Part shown: piece after piece, positions 18,433 through 27,329 of the stretch | Position numbering within the stretch: position 1 is the stretch's first letter | Layout of the letters: every line of letters begins with the position of its first letter | Source: Cytophagales bacterium | GTDB lineage: Bacteria; Bacteroidota; Bacteroidia; Cytophagales; Spirosomataceae | Direction: 5' to 3' | NCBI GenBank assembly: GCA_004292855.1 | Contig: RDXN01000038.1 | Coordinates: 1-64,000 of the forward strand | Length of the DNA stretch: 64,000 bases | Notes under the pieces: model-generated | The model's input: the letters and a program-made list of their open reading frames with translations, nothing else | Told to the model about the DNA's origin: nothing | Databases searched by the model: none | Translations under genes and position numbers: made by a program

Positions 18433-21309
18433 TTACTTTACTTTAAGCACTTTAAGCGTTTCGAGTGGGCGTTCGCCATCGAGGATGCGAAGTACATACA
18501 AGCCCGTTTGCGCGGTGCCCAGATTAACCCGGTAACGTCCCGGCTGTATGGCCTGAATACCAACCGCTTTTTCCTGACCGCTTGCATTGGTAAGAACCAT
18601 GCGTAAAGCGGTAGCCGTTTCGGTAACAGGTCCCGTTACGATCACTTCGGTTTCGGCAGGGTTTGGATACACTTGCCAAAGAGTCACTTCGGGTGAAGAC
18701 TCAGATGCTATGCGTGCATTAGGAGCCGAAACTTGGTAAATACCATTTTGCAAGGTCACATCGACCGATTGCCCATTTCCTGAATCGCCTGTTTTGCGGA
18801 CCCATAGCCGATACCGGCCTGGCTCAACACCACCAATGCCCAACCCCAGCGGAGCGTAGTACCGATATTGATTGTAGCCTGCATAGTCACTGTTGTTGGT
18901 AGCATCGCCCCAAGCCGTTTCGTTGAACGCACCGTCGAGCCGCTCCAGGCGCATTTGCACCGAAACGGTTGCCTGAGCCAGTAGCTGAAACCCGTGTGTA
19001 GGCATGTCGTACTTATACCCAATAGCCTGAATTGTACCGGGCTGTGCCGATTGCTGAACCGGGGCAGGAGCAGGTGTCGAAACGGGGACGGTGGCAACGG
19101 TCGCTGCACCAGCCTTGAATTGGCCGTTTTGGAGGGTCACGTCAACCGATTGCCCGCTTCCTGAATCGCCGGGTTTGCGGACCGACAGCCGATACCGGCC
19201 CGGCTCAACGCCACCCACGCCCATGCCTATGGGTGCGTAGTACCGATACTGACTATAGCCACCATATTCGCTGCTAGCGGTTGAGGCACCCCAATTTGTT
19301 TCGCCAAATGGACCGTCTAGCCGTTCGAGTTTCATCTCGACAGTGCCCTGCGTGAGAGCCAGCAACTGAAATCCGTGGGTAGGCATGTCGTATTTATAGC
19401 CAATCTGACGGATGTAATCGATTGTACCAACATTGTCGACGGTGGGTGGGGTGAAACCGGGCGATATAGGTTGCTCAACGGGCGTTGATGGGGGCGGGGG
19501 CGGTGTCGAGTTATCGGTTGAGGAGCCGTCTGTCGAGGCATAGACTGTGGTGCGTCCGTCGAGCAGGTTCACTTCGACCCAAATGCCCGCTCCCTGATCG
19601 CCTGCTTTACGGACCGACAGCCGGTATCGGCCTGCTTCGACGCCACCAACGCCAACGGCCACCGGCCCGTAGTAGCGCAGTTTGTTGAAGCCAGCCTGAT
19701 CGTTATTGTCGCCTGCCGAACCCCAGTTGGTTTCACCAAAATACCCTCCGTCGATTCGCTCCAAACGCGCTTCCACCGGCCCTGTTGCGCCGATTAGAAA
19801 ATGAAATCCGTGGCTTGGTGCGTCGTATTTATAGCCAATGCGGTTGATGCTTGCGTCGGGTGTGCCTCCCGTTACGGCAGGTTGCGTGGGTGTTGTGTTG
19901 GAGCCACCACTGCCGCCCACGGTCACCTGAAACGACTCGCCCGTTGATCCTACCAGATTCGGAATCGTTGATACGACACGCGCCCGATACGTCCCTGATG
20001 GCAAATTACCTGGCAGTGATACTGGGATCGGATTTTGCGTGCTCAGGCTCGACTCAGCCACCACACCACCGCCTGCATTCAAAAGCTGCGCTTTAAACTG
20101 GTTACCACCTTCGAACGGCCCCCGTTGTACGTAGGGCACCCAGATCTTGCTACCCGGAGCCACAGCGTTGGGTAAAATATAACCCGTTGTCAGGCTCGGT
20201 GCATCGGAAGAGGGACTGAAGGGTTGCGAACGATTGAAGAAATCGTCGGTTAAGCTTTGGTTCCACAGATCGACTAGCCGAGGCAGGCCCAATCCGCTGA
20301 AATGGACGTTATCGCCCCGGTTTTCGGTGCCGCCAAGCGCATCGGTATTCGGGCCTGCGAAAACGTTCGGAACGTTGTTAATGAGCTGATTCTGCGCATT
20401 GATAATGCTGCCATCCGTTTGCCCAAACAAGTAAGTAGCTCGCGAGACCACCCAGGCCAAGGACCCAAAATTGGTTTGCTGACGACTTTTGTTGATGATA
20501 AACTGGATATTCTCAATGTATTGCTGCTGCCCACGGCCAATATCGCCCTCGCCCTGATGCCAAAGTACGGCTCGGGCACCCGTTCGGGCGATGTAATGGT
20601 ACAAAACCGAACCAAGCCGACGATAGGGGAAGAGCTGAGCCGATGTGTTACCGTCGCCCTCAGCTGATTTACGCCATTGTTCGCTTGTGGTGCCGGACTG
20701 GGCCGCGCCCAAAAACAAAACGGGCACCTGCAAACGGCGTACAAGTTTATCGCCTAGTTGTCCCCAGATAAACAGGGGGTTTGATGGGCCAACGTTGCCC
20801 TCGCTCTCGGCATGACTGAACCGCACCGGCAGGAGTTGTTCGTTTACATCGCTGTCGCGGAAATCGACTACCGAAACCCGGTCGTCGGCGGCACCACCCG
20901 CGTTGTTACCACCGTAAGCATTCGACTGCCCTGCCACCACAAACACCTCACCAACCCCAACCCGGTCGACAGATCCGTCGGCCGACATATTATTGTCGGC
21001 CCAGGACCGAACTTCGAGCCTGTACCAGCCCCCCGAGCCAGTCAATGCCCCACGGAATGCTTTGTTGCTGCTGATAATGTTGAGCGACGACCAGCCGGTT
21101 GTGGCACCTGAATAACCTGGAAGAGCCACCAGCCGGGCTTCAACGCGTGTGGAGTTGAGGGGGGCTAAGCCCGATACAACGACAGTAGCCTGATTTGAGC
21201 CATTACGTTGGTACACAATTCGAGATTGTGGTGAGGTAATGGTCAGTTGGGCCAACACCATGCCAGGCCAGCATAGGAGTAGCCAGAGGAATGAATACTT
21301 AGTCATCAA
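18433..21309 (-). CDS. Secreted SGNH-type esterase with three internal repeats and T9SS sorting domain
   Basis: A 958-residue exported protein. Residues 1-20 are a signal peptide. A domain related to sialate O-acetylesterase / carbohydrate-esterase SGNH hydrolases follows, with Ser129 in VVAGQSNAYGG, a second block GAAQSGTTSEQW, VLWHQGEGD, and His in DNVHFSGLGL. A linker domain comes next, then three repeats of about 95 residues, each starting IGYKYDxPxHGF and containing LERxDG.FxETxWG and GRYRLxVRKxGDxG. The end (VYPNPAETEVIVTG to LYVLRILDGE) is a type A T9SS sorting domain, so it is secreted or surface-anchored. Likely role: de-acetylation of polysaccharide, with repeats that may bind it. 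Confidence 0.82.
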   Translation of the reverse strand: MMTKYSFLWLLLCWPGMVLAQLTITSPQSRIVYQRNGSNQATVVVSGLAPLNSTRVEARLVALPGYSGATTGWSSLNIISSNKAFRGALTGSGGWYRLEVRSWADNNMSADGSVDRVGVGEVFVVAGQSNAYGGNNAGGAADDRVSVVDFRDSDVNEQLLPVRFSHAESEGNVGPSNPLFIWGQLGDKLVRRLQVPVLFLGAAQSGTTSEQWRKSAEGDGNTSAQLFPYRRLGSVLYHYIARTGARAVLWHQGEGDIGRGQQQYIENIQFIINKSRQQTNFGSLAWVVSRATYLFGQTDGSIINAQNQLINNVPNVFAGPNTDALGGTENRGDNVHFSGLGLPRLVDLWNQSLTDDFFNRSQPFSPSSDAPSLTTGYILPNAVAPGSKIWVPYVQRGPFEGGNQFKAQLLNAGGGVVAESSLSTQNPIPVSLPGNLPSGTYRARVVSTIPNLVGSTGESFQVTVGGSGGSNTTPTQPAVTGGTPDASINRIGYKYDAPSHGFHFLIGATGPVEARLERIDGGYFGETNWGSAGDNNDQAGFNKLRYYGPVAVGVGGVEAGRYRLSVRKAGDQGAGIWVEVNLLDGRTTVYASTDGSSTDNSTPPPPPSTPVEQPISPGFTPPTVDNVGTIDYIRQIGYKYDMPTHGFQLLALTQGTVEMKLERLDGPFGETNWGASTASSEYGGYSQYRYYAPIGMGVGGVEPGRYRLSVRKPGDSGSGQSVDVTLQNGQFKAGAATVATVPVSTPAPAPVQQSAQPGTIQAIGYKYDMPTHGFQLLAQATVSVQMRLERLDGAFNETAWGDATNNSDYAGYNQYRYYAPLGLGIGGVEPGRYRLWVRKTGDSGNGQSVDVTLQNGIYQVSAPNARIASESSPEVTLWQVYPNPAETEVIVTGPVTETATALRMVLTNASGQEKAVGIQAIQPGRYRVNLGTAQTGLYVLRILDGERPLETLKVLKVK

Positions 21310-21905
21310 GAAATGATCTCACAGGGAAAACAAGCGACCTGCACAAAGCCGTGCGTGTCGGATACAACTGATACGAGCGGGGGTACAACTCACAGACAAT
21401 TTGCACCAATCAGCTATGGACTCAACCGGGAGTGAGTCACTCTTAGATTAACGGAGAACGGCCAGCTTCACAGCGGCTACTTAGCATAATTGCTTACCAA
21501 TGGGGATGTTAGGCTTGAAGCACATTACGGAAAAACTCAAAAATGGTAAAACGTGGTTTCGTTGAGCAAAACTACAGAGAAAGGGGGAAATAAGAATTTT
21601 ATTTGGCCTGAAAAAAAGATTAAAATAAAAAGAGGCCTTAAACTAGTTTTCGTGAAATAAAATTCTGCACTCTATAACTCTATGAATTTTAAAGGGTTTT
21701 CTGTTCGACTTCTAATTGTTCAAAATGCCCCAAATAATCATAATAACACTCTACAGGCTCGTTAGAAAATAGAGAATTTGACCATTCCCTCAATCAATCT
21801 ATATATTCTATTGATTAAGACAATTTAAAAAGCAGGCTACAGTTTTACCAGCAGTGGGATAAACTTCCCGCCTATTTATACGCATACATAAATCACAGTA
21901 GAGCT
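21310..21905. other. AT-rich gene-free stretch
   Basis: About 600 bases between two divergent secreted-protein genes. I see no gene, tRNA or strong promoter match. It is clearly more AT-rich than its surroundings. The only local structure noted is a 7-base stem near 21803-21827 (AATCAAT, AT-rich loop, ATTGATT). It probably holds the promoters of both flanking genes. Confidence 0.6.
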
Positions 21906-22499
21906 ATGAAAAAGCGAGTAATTTTAGCCCTTGGGCTACTAGTTTCGAGCCTTGGTACAACATTGGCCCAGCGGCAACCTGTAAACGCTAATGATCGGAC
22001 ACAAACCGAGACCACAACTACCGAAAAAGCAGCAACCGGGATAACGACCAACGCCGATTTGGCAGCTAGTGCGGCCCTCTCAGCCGACCATTCCACCTTA
22101 TTACAGGCCCTTCAGGCAGCGAGCCTGACCGATATGGCGCAGAAGGGTGGACCCTACACAATCTTTGCCCCAACCAACGCAGCGTTTGCCAAAATTGACG
22201 CGAGTACGCTGGAAGCCCTCATGCAGCCCGCCAATCGCCAACAACTGACGCAACTGCTCGGTTACCACGTGGTTCGGGGGCGGTACATGGCTAAGGACCT
22301 CAAGAACAACCAAACCCTGACCACCGCGCAGGGAGGCAAATTGACCGTGAAAAAACAAGGCGAAACAATTGCGCTGACAGACGTGACCGGCAACACCTCG
22401 ACCGTGAATATGGCCGACATTACAGCCACCAATGGTATTGTACATTCGGTCGATACGGTGCTGATGCCAGGAGCCTATAGTACAGGCAACGATAAGTGA
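21906..22499 (+). CDS. Secreted fasciclin (FAS1) domain protein
   Basis: A 197-residue protein with a signal peptide (about 1-21, ending in TLAQ) and a Thr-rich linker. A single FAS1 domain follows from about residue 55: HSTLLQALQAASLTDMAQKGGPYTIFAPTNAAFAKI, the H-box region LLGYHVVRGRY and the final NGIVHSVDTVLMP. FAS1 domains mediate adhesion or matrix contact. A terminator follows. Confidence 0.9.
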   Translation: MKKRVILALGLLVSSLGTTLAQRQPVNANDRTQTETTTTEKAATGITTNADLAASAALSADHSTLLQALQAASLTDMAQKGGPYTIFAPTNAAFAKIDASTLEALMQPANRQQLTQLLGYHVVRGRYMAKDLKNNQTLTTAQGGKLTVKKQGETIALTDVTGNTSTVNMADITATNGIVHSVDTVLMPGAYSTGNDK

Positions 22500-22559
22500 T
22501 GATTGTCCATTGCCGAACAAACGGGCGTCCGTAAATGGACAAGCCCCGGTTTGGAAAAG

Positions 22560-22588
22560 CCGCTCCCTTGAACAGGAGCGGTTTTTTT
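22560..22588 (+). terminator. Terminator after the fasciclin gene
   Basis: Stem CCGCTCC (22560-22566) and GGAGCGG (22575-22581) with an 8-base loop, followed by seven T. Confidence 0.88.
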
Positions 22589-22639
22589 GTTTAATGGCAC
22601 AAAGTTGGTAGGTTGTCGAGTACATTACTGACAAAGACA

Positions 22640-23305
22640 ATGATTCAACTGACCAACGTTGCAAAATACTACCCCGCCGGATTTGGCAAGACGTACGTTC
22701 TCCGTAATATCTCGCTCGAAATCAACGAAGGCGAATTTGTGTCAATTATGGGGCCAAGCGGCTCTGGAAAATCGACATTATTACACATTTTGGGCTTATT
22801 AGAGGAGCCATCGGAAGGCAACTACGCGTTTTTAGACGAGCCAGTGCAGAAGCTGACCGAGAAGAAACGAACCGAGTTACACCGTTCACAAATTGGGTTT
22901 GTGTTTCAGGCGTATCACCTGATCGACGAACTTACCGTGTATGAGAACATCGAAACGCCCTTGTTGTACAAAGGCCTGTCGGGATCGGAGCGGAAGAGTC
23001 GCGTGGCCGAATTGCTCGACAGGTTCAATATGGTGGCCAAGAAAGATCTGTTTCCGGCGCAACTATCGGGAGGGCAGCAGCAGTTGGTGGGTATTGCACG
23101 AGCCATTGCCGCACAACCACGGGTCATCTTCGCCGACGAACCAACGGGGAATCTACACTCCGATCAGGCCCGCGAGATTATGGAGTTGTTCAAAAAGCTG
23201 AACCAGGAAGACGGCGTCACTATCGTTCAGGTGACCCATTCCGACACAAACGCAACCTACGGCAATCGTATTCTCCGACTAAAAGACGGATGGCTGGAAC
23301 AGTGA
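22640..23305 (+). CDS. ABC transporter ATP-binding protein (LolD/MacB type)
   Basis: A 221-residue ATPase: Walker A GPSGSGKST (38-46), Q-loop FVFQAYHL, signature LSGGQQQLVGIARA (Leu where Arg is usual after QQQ), Walker B VIFADEPTGNL and H-loop VTHSDTN. This type drives lipoprotein release or tripartite efflux with an FtsX-like permease. No permease is encoded nearby; an outer-membrane channel and a fusion protein follow. The ATG at 22640 places the family motif at the normal distance. The last codons (Glu, Gln, stop) are already part of the downstream AACAG repeat. Confidence 0.92.
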   Translation: MIQLTNVAKYYPAGFGKTYVLRNISLEINEGEFVSIMGPSGSGKSTLLHILGLLEEPSEGNYAFLDEPVQKLTEKKRTELHRSQIGFVFQAYHLIDELTVYENIETPLLYKGLSGSERKSRVAELLDRFNMVAKKDLFPAQLSGGQQQLVGIARAIAAQPRVIFADEPTGNLHSDQAREIMELFKKLNQEDGVTIVQVTHSDTNATYGNRILRLKDGWLEQ

Positions 23306-23450
23306 ACAGGGATCAGAGAACAGCGAACGAACAGGGATCAGCGAACAGCGAGCAATGAACAGCAAACAAAATCCATTGTTCGCGGCTATTCACTGATCTC
23401 TGCTCACTGTTGGCTGTTATCTGTTCACTGATCACTGTTATCTGTTCACT
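23297..23450. repeat. Large xxAACAG heptamer inverted repeat
   Basis: The left part (23297-23369) is a chain of 7-base words ending in AACAG or ATCAG (TGAACAG, GGATCAG, AGAACAG, CGAACAG). The right part (23377-23450) is the complementary chain. Pairing is imperfect base by base, but the period of 7 is obvious. It overlaps the stop codon of the ABC ATPase gene. Confidence 0.85.
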
Positions 23451-23523
23451 GAAATTGTCCGTTTATCCCAAAACTATAGGCATGAGCATGGCTATGTGTG
23501 TAACATTGAACCGAAAATCAAGA

Positions 23524-25044
23524 ATGAGTATGCGTGTGACGTTGAACAAGGGGCTGGTGGTTTGGGTAGGATTGGCTTTATTAGTCAACTACCAGAGTGT
23601 GTTAGCGCAGGGGGGAGCCTCTGCCGTTACACCAGGCGTTGGAACGCCTGCACCAACTGTTCAGGGGCAGGTGCTCAATTTGCAGCAGTGCATCGATCAG
23701 GCCCTGCAAAACAACATTCAGATTCGGCAGGGACGGCTCACCGTCGAAAATGCCGATCTGCAACTGAAACAGGCGAAATACAACCTGTACCCAAACGCAA
23801 ACTTCAACGCCAACCAGCAGTTTAGTAATGGCCGGATCGTTGATCCATTTACGAACATTGCCGGTAATCAACAGATTACCCAGTCGAGCTATCAACTCAA
23901 CGCACAGGTAACATTGTACAATGGCGGGGCACTCAAAAATACGATTCGCCAAAACGACCTGACGCTTCAGGCTACACAGCGCGAACTACAGGGTACGCAG
24001 AACAACGTGGCCCTGACCGTAGCGCAAAACTACCTGAACGTGCTGACTGGTCAGGAGCAACTCGTAATTGCGCGTCGGCAATTGGAGGTAACGCAGGCGC
24101 AACTGAACCGCACCCAGCGACTGGTTGACGCGGGGTCGTTACCCGAAGGAAATCTGTACGACTTGCGGGCGCAGGTAGCGCAAAACGAAGTCGATATTGT
24201 AAATGCCCAAAACACACTCGATCTGGCAAAATTGGGTCTCTTGCAGGCTATGAACGTGCCTGCCGGGCAAACGTTTGAGGTGCAGCCCATTAATGTGCCC
24301 GACCCCTCGGTGGTACCTTACCCCGAAACGGTGCAACAAGTCTATGAAACGGCCCTGTCGTTTCTGCCCGACATTCAGGGGGCCGACCTGCGCGTAAAGG
24401 CAGCCGCAACGGGCGTCGATGTGGCCAGAGCTAGCCTGTACCCTACGGTGGGTGTAAACGCTAACCTCAGCTCATTTTATTCAAGCGCGGCCCGAACCCG
24501 GTCTGTATTGACAGGAGAAGTAACGCAGGAAGTCTCAAGACGCTATTTTATCCGCAACCCAACCGACAACTCTGTATTCCCAATTCTGGAGAATGTTTTG
24601 GGAACGACGCAAACACGCTTCTCGTACGCTAACCAGATTGAGAACAACTTCAACCAGGGGGTTGCGCTGTTCTTGCGGGTACCAATTTTCGGGAATTTCC
24701 AGGGACGTACCCGCATTGCATCGGCTCGTATCCAGCAACGCAACACCGAACTACAGGGCGACAATGTCCGGCTTCAGGTGCGGCAGCAGATAGAGCAGGC
24801 CTACACAAACCTGCGGGCGTCGGCCAATCGGTATACGGCCACGCGGGTGCAGGTAACGTCGCTGGAGCAAGCCTTTCGGATTGCCGAGAGTCGTTTCAAC
24901 GCCGGGGCTGTAAACTCAGTCGATTACAACATTGCTAAAACCAACCTCGACCGAACAAAGGCGAGTCTGGTGCAGGCTAAGTACGATTACGTGTTCCGAA
25001 CGAAAATCTTAGATTTTTATCAGAATAAACCGCTCGCATTTTAA
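23524..25044 (+). CDS. TolC-family outer-membrane efflux protein
   Basis: A 506-residue protein with a signal peptide (cleavage after VLAQ) and two TolC-type repeats of long amphipathic helices. The first opens LNLQQCIDQALQNNIQIRQGRL; the second has RASLYPTVGVNANLSSFYSS. The C-terminal helix (AESRFNAGAVNSVDYNIAKTNLDR) is typical. It forms the outer-membrane channel of a tripartite exporter. The start is uncertain: ATG at 23482, 23524 or 23530 are possible, and the bases around the first two look like an imperfect local duplication. 23524 gives the best signal peptide. Confidence 0.9.
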   Translation: MSMRVTLNKGLVVWVGLALLVNYQSVLAQGGASAVTPGVGTPAPTVQGQVLNLQQCIDQALQNNIQIRQGRLTVENADLQLKQAKYNLYPNANFNANQQFSNGRIVDPFTNIAGNQQITQSSYQLNAQVTLYNGGALKNTIRQNDLTLQATQRELQGTQNNVALTVAQNYLNVLTGQEQLVIARRQLEVTQAQLNRTQRLVDAGSLPEGNLYDLRAQVAQNEVDIVNAQNTLDLAKLGLLQAMNVPAGQTFEVQPINVPDPSVVPYPETVQQVYETALSFLPDIQGADLRVKAAATGVDVARASLYPTVGVNANLSSFYSSAARTRSVLTGEVTQEVSRRYFIRNPTDNSVFPILENVLGTTQTRFSYANQIENNFNQGVALFLRVPIFGNFQGRTRIASARIQQRNTELQGDNVRLQVRQQIEQAYTNLRASANRYTATRVQVTSLEQAFRIAESRFNAGAVNSVDYNIAKTNLDRTKASLVQAKYDYVFRTKILDFYQNKPLAF

Positions 25045-25128
25045 TGAGTGAATGAGTGAATGAGCGATTGAGTGAAATGCACAGTTGTAGCAACTCCCTC
25101 AATCCCTCATTTGCTCAATCACTCAATT
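25042..25128. repeat. Inverted repeat between the tolC-like gene and the adaptor gene
   Basis: Imperfect 32-base arms (25042-25073, 25097-25128; 25 of 32 positions pair). The left arm is TGAGTGAA, TGAGTGAA, TGAGCGAT, TGAGTGAA, an 8-base period. It starts on the stop codon of the tolC-like gene and ends 9 bases before the next start. Confidence 0.82.
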
Positions 25129-25137
25129 GACAAAGTC

Positions 25138-26541
25138 ATGAAAAAGAAGTCGAACCGCATTTGGTGGGTATTGGGAGGGTTGATCGTGTTGTTAGTTGGG
25201 GGGCTGGTTGCGGCCAAACAGGCCGGTATTATCGGTAAACCCAAAACGACCGAGGTGGATTTCGCCACCGTCAAAACCACCGACATTGTGGAACGCGTGA
25301 GCGCGTCAGGACGGGTACAGCCCGAAATCGAAGTAAAGATCAGCCCCGACGTATCGGGCGAGATTACCGGGCTGTACGTAAAAGAAGGCGACCCCGTGAA
25401 GGTAGGGCAGTTGCTGTGCCGAATCCGGCCCGATAACTACGAGTCGTTTTTGGCCCGCGCCCGCGCCACCGTCGATCAAAGCCGGGCGCAGTTGGAGCAG
25501 TCGAAGGCATCGGTGGCTCAGGCCGAAGCTCGCCAAATCCGCGCCCGCGCCGATTATGAGCGGAACAAAAAACTGCTTGCCGATAAGGTGATCTCAACCG
25601 CCGACTTTGAAACTTCGGAAGCAAACTACAATGTTTCGCGGCAAGAGGTCGAGGCAGCCCGCGCCAACGTTCGGGCGGCTCAGTTTAGCATTAAAAGTGC
25701 CGAGGCTAGCTTGCGTGATGCAAGCGAGAACCTACGCAAGACAACTATTTACTCGCCCGTGAACGGCACCGTTTCCAAATTGAATATTGAGGCTGGTGAG
25801 CGCGTGGTGGGTACCTCGCAAATGGCCGGTACGGAGATTATGCGCCTTGCCAACCTCAACAACATGGAGGTACGGGTGAACGTCAACGAAAACGACATCG
25901 TGCGGGTGGTGATGGGCGACACCGCCGACATCGAAGTAGACTCGTACACAACAGCAGGCCGGAAATTCAAGGGCATTGTGACCGAAATTTCGAACACGGC
26001 CAACGGATTGGCTGGTAACACAAACTCGGCTTCGTCGTCGCTCTCGAACGATGCTGTGACGGAGTTTGAAGTGAAGGTCAAAATCCTGAATTCATCGTAC
26101 ACCGACCTTTCGGTAGCCAACGGGAAGGGTTTTCCTTTCAAACCTGGTATGACAGCCTCAGTGGAGATTATCACAGATCGCAAACCAAACGTGTTGGCCG
26201 TACCGATTGCCGCCGTAACCACCCGCCTACCCGAAAAAGCAAGCGACACGCCCGATGAAGAATCAAATGGGAATACGTCGGCGCAAACCGGTGCTGCCAA
26301 GCCTGCCAAGAAGCAAGAGATTAAAGAGATCGTCTTTGTGAATGCGGGTGGTAAGGCCGTTCAGCGCGAGGTGAAAACGGGCATTAGCGACTTTGAAAAT
26401 ATTCAGATCGTATCGGGCCTGAAATCGGGTGATGTAGTGGTTTCGGGGCCGTTTCTGGCCGTATCGAAGACCCTCAAAGAAAACGACCTGATCGTGAAGC
26501 GCGACCCAAATAAGGAGACGAAAAAGAAGGAAGCGGAATAA
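25138..26541 (+). CDS. Periplasmic adaptor (membrane fusion) protein, MacA/HlyD type
   Basis: A 467-residue protein with one N-terminal membrane segment (IWWVLGGLIVLLVGGLVAA). The barrel-sandwich halves are ISPDVSGEITGLYVKEGDPVKVGQLL and TTIYSPVNGTVSKLNIEAGERV, with a coiled-coil hairpin between (about residues 95-185). Beta-barrel and membrane-proximal domains follow, interrupted by an insert rich in Asn, Ser and Thr and ending in a charged Lys/Glu tail. It links an inner-membrane ABC transporter to the TolC-like channel. Start at 25138 from the ATG before MKKKSNR. A bidirectional terminator follows. Confidence 0.9.
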   Translation: MKKKSNRIWWVLGGLIVLLVGGLVAAKQAGIIGKPKTTEVDFATVKTTDIVERVSASGRVQPEIEVKISPDVSGEITGLYVKEGDPVKVGQLLCRIRPDNYESFLARARATVDQSRAQLEQSKASVAQAEARQIRARADYERNKKLLADKVISTADFETSEANYNVSRQEVEAARANVRAAQFSIKSAEASLRDASENLRKTTIYSPVNGTVSKLNIEAGERVVGTSQMAGTEIMRLANLNNMEVRVNVNENDIVRVVMGDTADIEVDSYTTAGRKFKGIVTEISNTANGLAGNTNSASSSLSNDAVTEFEVKVKILNSSYTDLSVANGKGFPFKPGMTASVEIITDRKPNVLAVPIAAVTTRLPEKASDTPDEESNGNTSAQTGAAKPAKKQEIKEIVFVNAGGKAVQREVKTGISDFENIQIVSGLKSGDVVVSGPFLAVSKTLKENDLIVKRDPNKETKKKEAE

Positions 26542-26563
26542 GTTTAGTTGCTACAGAGCATGC

Positions 26564-26600
26564 AAGAGGTGTCATCTTCGTTCAACGGATGACACCTCTT
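26564..26600. terminator. Terminator between convergent genes
   Basis: Perfect 13-base arms at 26564-26576 and 26588-26600 (AAGAGGTGTCATC and its complement) with an 11-base loop. It lies between the adaptor gene and the opposite-strand DUF2339 remnant and could serve both. Confidence 0.8.
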
Positions 26601-26604
26601 CTAT

Positions 26605-26880
26605 TTAAAAATCAGAAGAATCCACAAGCAACAAACGCTTGATTCGCTGGTACATGAACGAGATAACCAGCAACAGCACCCCCAGCGTGATGAATGCGGC
26701 AATACGGCCTCCTTCCGAGATGCCCCGGATGTCGTAGAGGAATAGCTTTAGCAGGGTAAGCGCGAACAACGCCAGCGACAACACCCGATAAGAGCGGTTC
26801 TTACGCGCCAGCCCCAGATACATAAACACAAAGGCGCAGACACCCCACAGAAACTCGGTTTTAAGTCGTAAATTCGTGAT
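26605..26880 (-). pseudogene. DUF2339 membrane protein, C-terminal remnant
   Basis: About 90 codons on the minus strand match the C-terminal end of DUF2339 polytopic membrane proteins: TEFLWGVCAFVFMYLGLARKNRSYRVL, ALTLLKLFLYDIRGISEGGRIAAF and LGVLLLVISFMYQRIKRLLL. Complete members have many hundred residues and many membrane segments; here homology stops where the opposite-strand hicB gene begins. The reading frame runs on to 27060, but that part is antisense to hicB and shows no family features. I read it as a gene cut by the arrival of the hicBA module. Confidence 0.7.
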
Positions 26881-27090
26881 ATGAAAGAGCTTATTTTTCT
26901 CGTTGAGGAAGACCCTGAAGGCGGCTATACAGCACAAGCCGTAGGGGAAAACATCTTTACGCAAGGTGAAACAATAACCCAGTTGAAAGGGATGATTCGG
27001 GACGCTATTGACTGTCATTACGACAGTGCCGATCAGTGGCCACAGCTCATTCGATTGCATTTTGTCAAAGACGAAGTGTTCGCTTTATGA
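26881..27090 (+). CDS. hicB: HicB-family antitoxin (short form)
   Basis: A 69-residue protein with the HicB partial RNase H-like fold: LIFLVEEDPEGGYTAQAVGENIFTQGETITQLKGMIRDAI. It lacks the C-terminal DNA-binding domain of long HicB proteins. It should neutralise the HicA toxin downstream; the genes overlap by 4 bases (ATGA), antitoxin first. A weak -7-like box (TAAATTCG) lies just upstream. Confidence 0.85.
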   Translation: MKELIFLVEEDPEGGYTAQAVGENIFTQGETITQLKGMIRDAIDCHYDSADQWPQLIRLHFVKDEVFAL

Positions 27091-27329
27091 AAATTCCCCG
27101 TGATCTTACGGGCCTTGACCTCATAAAGCGGTTGCGCGTATTTGGCTACGAAGTGGTTCGGCAGACGGGTAGCCATATTCGAATCCAAACAACTGAGAAT
27201 GGTCTGCATTATGAAACGATTCCGAAACATGATCCAATAAAAATTGGTACGCTGAATAATATTCTCAAAAACATAGCTGAGCATTTTGGTTTGACGAAGG
27301 ACGAATTAGTGGATAGACTTTTCAAGTGA
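27087..27329 (+). CDS. hicA: HicA-family mRNA interferase toxin
   Basis: An 80-residue protein of the HicA/YcfA dsRBD-like fold. The catalytic histidine motif is seen in RQTGSHIRIQT, preceded by the conserved LIKRLRVFGYEVV and followed by HDPIKIGTLNNILKNIAEHFGLT. HicA toxins cleave mRNA. The ATG at 27087 gives the normal length; an earlier in-frame start at 27036 would run through hicB. Its stop overlaps the GTG start of gpsA. Confidence 0.88.
   Translation: MKIPRDLTGLDLIKRLRVFGYEVVRQTGSHIRIQTTENGLHYETIPKHDPIKIGTLNNILKNIAEHFGLTKDELVDRLFK

Noticed and set aside
21682-21753. Small open frame starting MNFKGFSVRLL
   Set aside because: Only about 23 codons in an AT-rich gap, with no promoter or homologue I can recognise.
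23297-23450. CRISPR-like array suspected from the regular AACAG repeats
   Set aside because: The units are 7 bases long without spacers and are followed by their complement; no cas genes are near.
26881-27060. Minus-strand extension of the DUF2339 frame over hicB
   Set aside because: The homology to DUF2339 stops near 26880; the rest is antisense to a better supported HicB protein.
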